Below, one piece after another: positions 6,435 through 11,937 of a stretch of DNA of 11,937 nucleotides (its first letter is position 1; every line of letters starts with the position of its first letter). The position numbers and the translations under genes are program-made. The stretch covers positions 1 through 11,937 of the forward strand of contig JADHNM010000035.1 of NCBI GenBank assembly GCA_016779505.1. The letters are read 5' to 3'. This stretch comes from SAR86 cluster bacterium (GTDB taxonomy: Bacteria > Pseudomonadota > Gammaproteobacteria > Magnimaribacterales > D2472). The notes under the pieces were generated by a model. It saw only the letters and a program-made list of their open reading frames with translations. It was not told the origin of the DNA and searched no databases.

Positions 6435-6995
6435 ATGAAAATATCAACAAGCCAATTTAGAAACGGTCTCAAAATTATTATTAACGACCAACCTTGTTCA
6501 ATTCTTGAGCATGAGTTTCATAAACCTGGTAAGGGACAAGCAGTGATGAGAGTAAAATTTAGGAACTTAATAACTGGCAAAGTCATAGATAAAACATACA
6601 AGTCAGGTGAATCTGTAGAAGAGGCAGATGTAATGACTGCTGAGATGAGTTACCTTTATTCAGATGGAGAACAATGGCATTTTATGAATTCTTCTACTTA
6701 CGAGCAGATTGCTATTAATGCTGATGTTGTAGGCGATGCAAGAAAATGGATTATTGGCCAGGAAAATTGTGAAGTTGTGATTTGGAATGATGAGCCTATT
6801 TCAGTTGAAGCTCCTCCGTTTGTTGAGTTGAACATTGCAAAATCAGACCCTGGTATTAAGGGAGACACTGTCTCTGGCGCAACAAAACCTGCTGAACTGG
6901 AAACTGGAGTTACCATCCAAGTTCCCTTGTTTGTCGAAGAGGGAGAAAAAATAAAGGTGGACACAAGATCAGGCGAGTATTCGGGGCGCGTATAG
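6435..6995 (+). CDS. efp: Translation elongation factor P
   Basis: EF-P binds between the ribosomal P and E sites and relieves stalling at consecutive prolines. The 186 residues compare with 188 in E. coli and align along the whole length. There are three beta-barrel domains: the KOW-like N-domain (1-64), the middle domain (about 65-127) and the C-terminal OB domain (about 128-186, ending VDTRSGEYSGRV). The modification loop HKPGKGQAV (29-37) carries Lys33, the counterpart of E. coli Lys34, which EpmA/EpmB lysylate. Rhamnosylated EF-Ps have Arg there, so the lysine type is expected. Neither epmA nor epmB lies in the window. The start ATG is one residue later than in E. coli. The gene heads the plus-strand cluster and ends 3 bases before argS. 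Confidence 0.98.
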   Translation: MKISTSQFRNGLKIIINDQPCSILEHEFHKPGKGQAVMRVKFRNLITGKVIDKTYKSGESVEEADVMTAEMSYLYSDGEQWHFMNSSTYEQIAINADVVGDARKWIIGQENCEVVIWNDEPISVEAPPFVELNIAKSDPGIKGDTVSGATKPAELETGVTIQVPLFVEEGEKIKVDTRSGEYSGRV

Positions 6996-6998
6996 ACT

Positions 6999-8729
6999 TT
7001 GTATAATCAAATTTCATCTTCGTTAAATGATTTTATTGAGAATGAACTGTCTCTACATCTGGATCAGAGGAAAGCATTATCAAGCAAGCATAAACTAACC
7101 CTTGCAGATTCTCTGCAAAAGGGTCACTGGACAACCAATCTATGCTTAATTGCATCTAATCTGACAAAAAAAAATCCCCGCGATATAGCTTCAGCACTAA
7201 TACCTAAGCTAGAAAGTCAGGCTGAAATTGAAAAAGTTGAGCTAGCAGGACCGGGTTTTGTAAATATATTTTTAACACGCCAAGCATTTTTGAGCCAACT
7301 AGATGATGCTCATAAGCATCCAAATTCTTTTGTTGATTTTTCGCATGCATCGAAAAAAAAGATTCAGATAGAATTTGTTTCAGCCAATCCAACTGGTCCA
7401 TTGCATGTTGGTCATGGTCGGGGAGCTGCCTATGGCGATGCCATCGGTCGAATCTTGCAACGACTAGGTCATGAGGTCTCTAGGGAATATTATGTAAACG
7501 ATGCTGGAAGGCAGATTGATATTCTGGCATGCAGCATCTTTTTAAGGAAGTTTGAATGCTTTGAAGATAATAATTTTCCTGGCTCTGCATACAAAGGATC
7601 ATATATTTTAGAAATTGCCCAAGGCACAAAAATTGATTTAACTTTATCAACAGCAGAAAAAGCAACCTTAATTGATAATCTTCCATCTGACGATGAGGAA
7701 AAAATAGACGCGTTGATTGAACGCATCAAAATGAATTATTCAAATAGTTGGTTATTAATCAGAGAGCATGGCTTGGACTATGTGATTAAGTCTATTAAAG
7801 AGGACCTAACTGAGTTTAAGGTTATTTTTGATAACTGGTTTTTTGAATCTTCGCTGGGAGAACTTGCAGATAAAAAATCAGAAATTTCTATGGCGCTCGA
7901 TCGAGTTAAAAAAGAGCATGCTTATGAAAAGAATGGTGCTGTTTGGCTAGAGTCAACCAAATTTGGTGATGACAAAGATCGGGTCATTATTCGCGAAGAT
8001 GGAAGAGGAACCTATTTATCAGCTGATTTGGCTTATCACAGAAATAAATTAGACAGAGGGTTTGACACCATCATAAATGTTTGGGGCTCAGATCATCATG
8101 GGTATATTAAAAGAATCGAAGCAACCATTGAAGCCATGGGGTATAGCAAAAAACAAATGCAAGTTCAGCTTGTTCAATTTGCCAACCTTTTTGAAAATGG
8201 CTCAAAGGTTAAGATGTCCACGCGAAGTGGAAATTTTTATACCCTCAAACAATTAATTGATGATATTGGCCCAGATGCATCCAGGTTCTATTACTTGTCC
8301 AAACAGGCAGATCAACATCTTGATTTTGATATTGGAATTGCTAGATCTAATTCAAAAGATAATCTTTATTATTATGTGCAATATGCACATGCAAGAATAT
8401 GCTCAGTAGAGAAAAAATATCTTGAATCGGGTGGGTCATTACCAGAAAAATTTAATGAAGATGATTTTGGTGGTTGCGATGAGCTGCTCCAAATGGCTTT
8501 AAGTGCACAATTTGTGATTAAAAGTGCTGGAGAAAACCTACAACCACATCTTATCGTTTATTATCTCAGAGATATATCACAAAGTTTTCATCAGTTTTAT
8601 AACAGCGTAAATATCCTTAATGCAGAAGAATCTGAGCAGAACAATATTATTCGATCCCTAATCATTGTGAAATCTGTGATAGCTTCCTCTTTAGAATTAT
8701 TAGGCATTGAGCCTTTAGAGAGCATGTAA
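6999..8729 (+). CDS. argS: Arginyl-tRNA synthetase
   Basis: This class Ia synthetase charges tRNA-Arg with arginine using ATP. The 576 residues match the E. coli length (577). The N-terminal Add-1 domain (1-110) includes VELAGPGFVNIFL (80-92). The catalytic Rossmann core contains the HIGH signature as HVGH (136-139, within PTGPLHVGHGRGAAYGDAIG), YYVNDAGRQ (164-172) and GSDHHGYIKR (363-372). The KMSKS loop reads KMSTR (405-409). The DALR anticodon-binding domain fills about 450-576. The start is TTG at 6999: the codon two before it is an in-frame stop (the efp TAG) and no ATG or GTG follows near enough to keep the N-terminal domain. The Shine-Dalgarno match is poor, so translation may be coupled to efp, 3 bases away. 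The next gene starts 5 bases downstream. Confidence 0.98.
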   Translation: MYNQISSSLNDFIENELSLHLDQRKALSSKHKLTLADSLQKGHWTTNLCLIASNLTKKNPRDIASALIPKLESQAEIEKVELAGPGFVNIFLTRQAFLSQLDDAHKHPNSFVDFSHASKKKIQIEFVSANPTGPLHVGHGRGAAYGDAIGRILQRLGHEVSREYYVNDAGRQIDILACSIFLRKFECFEDNNFPGSAYKGSYILEIAQGTKIDLTLSTAEKATLIDNLPSDDEEKIDALIERIKMNYSNSWLLIREHGLDYVIKSIKEDLTEFKVIFDNWFFESSLGELADKKSEISMALDRVKKEHAYEKNGAVWLESTKFGDDKDRVIIREDGRGTYLSADLAYHRNKLDRGFDTIINVWGSDHHGYIKRIEATIEAMGYSKKQMQVQLVQFANLFENGSKVKMSTRSGNFYTLKQLIDDIGPDASRFYYLSKQADQHLDFDIGIARSNSKDNLYYYVQYAHARICSVEKKYLESGGSLPEKFNEDDFGGCDELLQMALSAQFVIKSAGENLQPHLIVYYLRDISQSFHQFYNSVNILNAEESEQNNIIRSLIIVKSVIASSLELLGIEPLESM

Positions 8730-8734
8730 TTAAT

Positions 8735-9271
8735 GTGAAAGATTTTGCTAAAAAACACCCCATCAATAAGTCAAAGGCAAGAAGAGTTAAGACTTCTTTG
8801 CGGGCAAAAAGAGAGCTTAATCAACCACTTAAAATAAAACATCTATTCGTAATCGCTGCTACGAGCGCCCTGCTCTTGCTAGCATCAAATATAATTCTGC
8901 AAACCGATGTTGTGAACATTAGGGGCAATGTCAGCAATCCAAAAGTGGAATTCTTGTATCCGATAGAGTTAGCAAAGGATACGGTGCTAATTGAACTAGA
9001 GGGAATAGTTGTTGCAGAAGATTGCGAATATCTAGTCCAAATAGAATCGTATGGAAAAAGGATATATGCACAGGAGCAACTCAGTTCTCTGCTAACTATA
9101 GGCTTAGAGTCTTATGTTGAAAAAACATTTAGTTCCAAGCAACCAGACAAGCCATTATTTAGGGTTATGTCAGGTCCGTATCTCAATAAATCTGAAGTAA
9201 ATAATGCTAGAGAGCTGCTCATGAAAAATGGCAGGCAGCCTCTGATCTACAAAAAATGCACCAAGACATAG
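8735..9271 (+). CDS. SPOR-domain membrane protein, FtsN-like
   Basis: This 178-residue bitopic inner-membrane protein probably binds septal peptidoglycan. Residues 1-33 are strongly basic and cytoplasmic (KKHPINKSKARRVKTSLRAK). One membrane helix spans about 36-56. Residues 57-95 form a periplasmic linker. The C-terminal region, about 97-174, has SPOR-domain character: a repeated beta-alpha-beta pattern with CEYLVQIESYG at its start and FRVMSGPYLNKSEVNNAREL before the last helix. FtsN activates division synthases and localises through such a domain. In Pseudomonas a SPOR/FtsN-type gene also follows argS, supporting this reading. The start is GTG at 8735, since the overlapping ATG at 8733 runs into TGA. 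It is short for FtsN and has a very short linker, so a simpler SPOR protein is possible. Its 3' end overlaps yggS by 16 bases. Confidence 0.8.
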   Translation: MKDFAKKHPINKSKARRVKTSLRAKRELNQPLKIKHLFVIAATSALLLLASNIILQTDVVNIRGNVSNPKVEFLYPIELAKDTVLIELEGIVVAEDCEYLVQIESYGKRIYAQEQLSSLLTIGLESYVEKTFSSKQPDKPLFRVMSGPYLNKSEVNNARELLMKNGRQPLIYKKCTKT

Positions 9272-9942
9272 CAAATAGACTGATCGATATTTCTAGCAAG
9301 ATTCAAGCAGCTTGCCTTCAAGGTCAAAGATCTGTGGATGAGGTAAAGCTGGTTGCGGTTTCCAAATTACAATCTGTTGATGTCATCAAAGAGGCGTATG
9401 CGCTTGGCATAAATAATTTTGGAGAAAATTATGCACAAGAGCTAGCTGAAAAATCATCAACCTGTCCCAATGATATTGTCTGGCATTTTATAGGCCCCAT
9501 CCAGTCCAATAAGGTGAGCTTAATTGCCAAATATGCTCAATGGGTGCACTCCATAGACAGAGAAAAAGTTGCAATGAAGTTAAATAATGCCCTTGAATCT
9601 GAAGGCAAAAAAATTCATGCATTGATCCAAGTCAACATTGATCATGAGGAATCTAAGTCAGGAATTTTGCCAGAGGAAACGATTGATTTTGCAAACAAAG
9701 TAATCGCTTGTTATCCAAACTTAATCCTCGAAGGTCTAATGTTTATGCCAAAGATTAATGCTTCTAAAAAAGCTAAAATAGAAACCATGAACAAAATAGT
9801 TCACTTACATAAAGCTTTATTATCTGAACTTCCTAGTTGCTCTCAATTGTCTCTGGGAACATCGAGTGACTTTGAGGAATCAATTCTTCAAGGTTCAACA
9901 ATTTTAAGAATTGGTGAGAGCTTACTAGGCAAAAGATCATGA
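9256..9942 (+). CDS. yggS: YggS/PLPBP family pyridoxal-phosphate homeostasis protein
   Basis: This 228-residue cytoplasmic protein has the fold of the N-terminal domain of alanine racemase. It binds pyridoxal 5'-phosphate but has no known catalytic activity; it buffers PLP and affects amino-acid pools. The PLP-binding lysine is Lys37 in LVAVSK (32-37). Other family motifs are NFGENYAQE (54-62), WHFIGPIQSNK (76-86), VNIDHEESKSG (126-136) and the phosphate-binding end LGTSSDFEESI (200-210) with LRIG (217-220). The usual GMS at the last motif is GTS here, a mild variation. The ATG start lines up with E. coli YggS (MNDIA versus MHQDIA). The gene overlaps the SPOR gene by 16 bases and proC by ATGA. 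The yggS-proC-yggT order is conserved widely in proteobacteria. Confidence 0.96.
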   Translation: MHQDIANRLIDISSKIQAACLQGQRSVDEVKLVAVSKLQSVDVIKEAYALGINNFGENYAQELAEKSSTCPNDIVWHFIGPIQSNKVSLIAKYAQWVHSIDREKVAMKLNNALESEGKKIHALIQVNIDHEESKSGILPEETIDFANKVIACYPNLILEGLMFMPKINASKKAKIETMNKIVHLHKALLSELPSCSQLSLGTSSDFEESILQGSTILRIGESLLGKRS

Positions 9943-10721
9943 AAATTTGTTTTCTAGGGTGCGGCAATATTGCGCAAGCTATTATTGATGGATTAATAAA
10001 AAGTGGTATGCAGCCATCTAACATTGCATGCATTGAAAGAAATGAGCAAAGAGTGAGGTCATTAAAGTCTCAGAATTTACAAATAATTGAATTAGAAAAT
10101 TTAGCATCAATAGATTTTGATTTAATTGTACTGGCGGTAAAACCCAAGGATGCTTTGAGCGCTGCACAAAGTATTCTTAAGCATGCGCCAACAGCAATCA
10201 TATTAAGCGTGGTTGCAGGGATTGGTATAGAAAAGTATTCTCAGCCCAAATCAATAATACGCGTAATGCCGAACACAGCATGCGCATTTGGGAAAGGAGT
10301 AACTGCTATCTATGCCCTGGATCAAAGTTCAGTGGCATTCAGCTCTGCAAACAGTCTATTTAGAAAAGTTGGACATGTTTTAACACTGCAAAATGAAGAT
10401 GAAATGCATAGATTTACTAGCATCATTGGAAGCGGCCAAGCTTTTCTATTTCAAGTGCTTAATACCTATCTTAAAGAACTAGAAAAAATATCTTCAACTG
10501 ATCAAGTGGCTGCTAAATCAATGTTTCAAGATTTTGTTAGCAGCTTGGGTGACTCCTTCTCTCAAAACCCAAGCTTTGAAAGCTTGATAAATAAGATAAA
10601 ATCTCCAGGTGGAACTACTCAGGCCGGTTTAGAATCTCTTGAAAAGAATAATCTTGATAAAATTTTGCAAGATGCTTTTAAGGCTGCCGAGAATAGGTCT
10701 ATTGAGATTAGTAATGAGTAA
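9939..10721 (+). CDS. proC: Pyrroline-5-carboxylate reductase
   Basis: ProC makes proline by reducing 1-pyrroline-5-carboxylate with NAD(P)H in the cytosol, the last step of proline synthesis. The 260 residues (E. coli 269) begin with the dinucleotide-binding motif GCGNIAQA (7-14). VKPKD (67-71), SVVAGIGIE (90-98) and RVMPNTACAFGKGVTA (108-123) follow. The C-terminal dimerisation and active-site helices include GSGQAFLFQ (164-172) and SPGGTTQAGLESLE (222-235). In most family members the loop reads GSGPA or GSSPA; here the proline is Gln167. The start overlaps the yggS stop by ATGA, implying coupled translation. Two stop codons in a row (TAA TAA, 10719-10724) end the gene. The reaction is well supported; NADPH versus NADH preference cannot be read from the sequence. 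Confidence 0.95.
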   Translation: MKICFLGCGNIAQAIIDGLIKSGMQPSNIACIERNEQRVRSLKSQNLQIIELENLASIDFDLIVLAVKPKDALSAAQSILKHAPTAIILSVVAGIGIEKYSQPKSIIRVMPNTACAFGKGVTAIYALDQSSVAFSSANSLFRKVGHVLTLQNEDEMHRFTSIIGSGQAFLFQVLNTYLKELEKISSTDQVAAKSMFQDFVSSLGDSFSQNPSFESLINKIKSPGGTTQAGLESLEKNNLDKILQDAFKAAENRSIEISNE

Positions 10722-10744
10722 TAACAAACAATATTTTAAACAAT

Positions 10745-11260
10745 ATGATTAGTGTGACAGCAATAATTTTGGGCTTTGCTAGCTATGCATTCGTAATCCT
10801 TGCTGTGTTCCGGCTGCTGCGAGTTAACTATTTCAATCCAATAGTTAAGATATTTGCAACCTATCTTGAGCCAGTCTCAAGAAGTCTTTTCTTCTTTTTA
10901 CCCCCTCTCTTTGCAGCAATTGCTGTTGCTCTGGTGCTCAAGTTTAGTTCTTTTTATTTAGCATACTCTACTGGCTACGAAACCCTGACCCTCTTCTATA
11001 TTTCTGTAATAGATGTTTTAAATTCTGGATTTAGGATTTTGTTTTATTGTGTCATTGGCTCAGTGGTACTTAGTTGGGTGGCTCCTGGAAACAATCACCC
11101 TTTGTTGCAAATTATTGAAGAAATTTCTGCAGGCATTTTGAGTCCTGTTAGGAAGTTTCTGCCTCCCATGGGTGGCTTAGACTTTACTCCTATCATTGGA
11201 TTGCTTGTATTAAATCTTATTAATTCCTCGTTGGTGCAAATAATAAGCTCTTTGGTATGA
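10745..11260 (+). CDS. yggT: YggT family integral-membrane protein
   Basis: This 171-residue inner-membrane protein contains two copies of the YggT unit. The first is about 1-75, with ILAVFRLLRVNYFNPIVKIF (18-37). The second is about 88-165, with the better conserved VVLSWVAPGNNHPLLQII (107-124) and ILSPVRKFLPPMGGLDFTPI (130-149). Four or so hydrophobic helices are visible, at roughly 5-25, 47-72, 83-111 and 146-168. The E. coli protein is 188 residues. Family members are related to CCB3 and to proteins linked with membrane or cell-division homeostasis, but no biochemical activity is settled. It follows proC after 23 bases with no obvious Shine-Dalgarno sequence and overlaps metX by ATGA. The yggS-proC-yggT neighbourhood strongly supports the name. 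Confidence 0.93.
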   Translation: MISVTAIILGFASYAFVILAVFRLLRVNYFNPIVKIFATYLEPVSRSLFFFLPPLFAAIAVALVLKFSSFYLAYSTGYETLTLFYISVIDVLNSGFRILFYCVIGSVVLSWVAPGNNHPLLQIIEEISAGILSPVRKFLPPMGGLDFTPIIGLLVLNLINSSLVQIISSLV

Positions 11261-11937
11261 AGACAGTATCTGAAAAAATATCCTTTAAACATTCTCTTAC
11301 GCTGCAATCTGGCGAGGTTCTATCTGATTTTGAACTAATGACAGAAACATACGGGGAGCTCAATTCAGATAAAAGTAATGCTGTCTTAGTGTGCCATGCC
11401 TTCTCTGGCAACCATCATGCGGCTGGCATAAAAGATGAAGAAAAAAAGCCTGGTTGGTGGGATGAAATCATTGGAGATGGCAAGACAATTGATACAAAAA
11501 AATATTTTGTTGTCTCTCTGAATAATCTTGGTGGCTGTCATGGCTCCTCTGGACCCACTTCCATTGATGGTGAGTCTAGCCAGCCTTATGGCGCAAGTTT
11601 TCCCGAGGTATCGGTAAGTGATTGGGTTGAGACTCAAAAACTATTGGCTGATCATTTTGGGATTGATTGCTGGGAAATGGTTGCCGGTGGAAGCTTGGGT
11701 GGAATGCAGGCGCTTCAATGGGCAGTTTCATATCCTTCTAGAATTAAAAAAGCTGCAATTATTGCCGCCTCTTCAAAAATAAGCACACAAAATATTGCAT
11801 TAAATGAGGTGGCCAGAGAAATAATTAAAAAAGATGAAAATTTTTACAACGGTGATTACCTCGCTAAAGGCGAATCGCCTAAAAAGGGATTGAAGGCTGC
11901 AAGAATGCTGGGTCACATTACTTATTTATCTGAGTCT
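11257..11937 (+). CDS. metX: Homoserine O-acyltransferase MetX, N-terminal 227 residues (cut by the right window edge)
   Basis: MetX is an alpha/beta-hydrolase that acylates homoserine, the first committed step of methionine synthesis. The visible part starts with ATG overlapping the yggT stop (ATGA). It contains VLVCHAFSGNHHAAG (43-57), the oxyanion-hole region NNLGGCHGSSGPTS (89-102), and the nucleophile elbow GGSLGGMQALQWA (144-156) with catalytic Ser146. The catalytic Asp and His lie beyond the window. The full protein should be about 380 residues. Gammaproteobacterial MetX enzymes such as that of Pseudomonas have been shown to use succinyl-CoA although they look like acetyltransferases, so the acyl donor is left open. 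Its place after yggT is common in Pseudomonas-like genomes, where metW usually follows. Confidence 0.96.
   Translation, partial: MKTVSEKISFKHSLTLQSGEVLSDFELMTETYGELNSDKSNAVLVCHAFSGNHHAAGIKDEEKKPGWWDEIIGDGKTIDTKKYFVVSLNNLGGCHGSSGPTSIDGESSQPYGASFPEVSVSDWVETQKLLADHFGIDCWEMVAGGSLGGMQALQWAVSYPSRIKKAAIIAASSKISTQNIALNEVAREIIKKDENFYNGDYLAKGESPKKGLKAARMLGHITYLSES

Noticed and set aside
6698..6964. 88-codon minus-strand open frame inside efp
   Set aside because: It is a shadow of the conserved efp C-terminal domains and has no family resemblance.
7002..7007. Perfect TATAAT at the argS start
   Set aside because: No acceptable -35 lies 16-18 bases upstream (attcgg), and the hexamer is inside the first codons of argS. 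It is read as coincidence.
11386..11637. 83-codon minus-strand open frame at the right edge
   Set aside because: It is antisense to the conserved MetX core (oxyanion-hole region).

Overview
The window looks like chromosomal DNA of an AT-rich gammaproteobacterium. By eye it is well under 40% GC, with short intergenic gaps and overlapping genes. Three things point to the class: the gene order yggS-proC-yggT-metX, an argS followed directly by a SPOR-domain gene, and a DUF3450/ExbB/ExbB/ExbD/TonB cluster. A streamlined marine lineage of the SAR86 type would fit, but that is inference. I saw no RNA gene, mobile element, CRISPR array or phage gene.

The window falls into two halves that diverge from a 43-base gap at 6392-6434. 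Everything to the left is on the minus strand and everything to the right on the plus strand.

Left half, in transcription order: a periplasmic/lipoprotein M2 (ACE-like) zinc dipeptidase (6391-4559) overlaps by ATGA an integral-membrane DUF1295 protein (4562-3687). After a 155-base gap holding weak promoter candidates and a 14-base palindrome comes a TonB energy-transduction operon: DUF3450 coiled-coil protein (3531-2779), a large ExbB1 with an extra periplasmic region (2782-1400), a small ExbB2 (1392-868), ExbD (851-441), and the N-terminal part of a TonB-family transducer with a TTG start (431 to the left edge). Together these should couple the proton gradient to outer-membrane TonB-dependent receptors. 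None of those receptors lies in the window.

Right half: efp, argS (TTG start), a SPOR-domain FtsN-like membrane protein (GTG start), the PLP-homeostasis gene yggS, proC, yggT and the start of metX. Gaps are at most 23 bases and three junctions overlap, so this is probably one long transcription unit. It mixes translation (EF-P, ArgRS), cell-wall/division (SPOR, YggT) and amino-acid metabolism (YggS, ProC, MetX).

I found no evidence for a wholly new system. The points most worth a second look are: a shared RVG motif in the periplasmic regions of DUF3450 and ExbB1; an ACE homologue that keeps all three ACE disulfide pairs but has an altered first chloride site; a TonB anchor without the usual histidine; the palindrome upstream of the TonB operon; and the joining of two usually separate housekeeping gene blocks.
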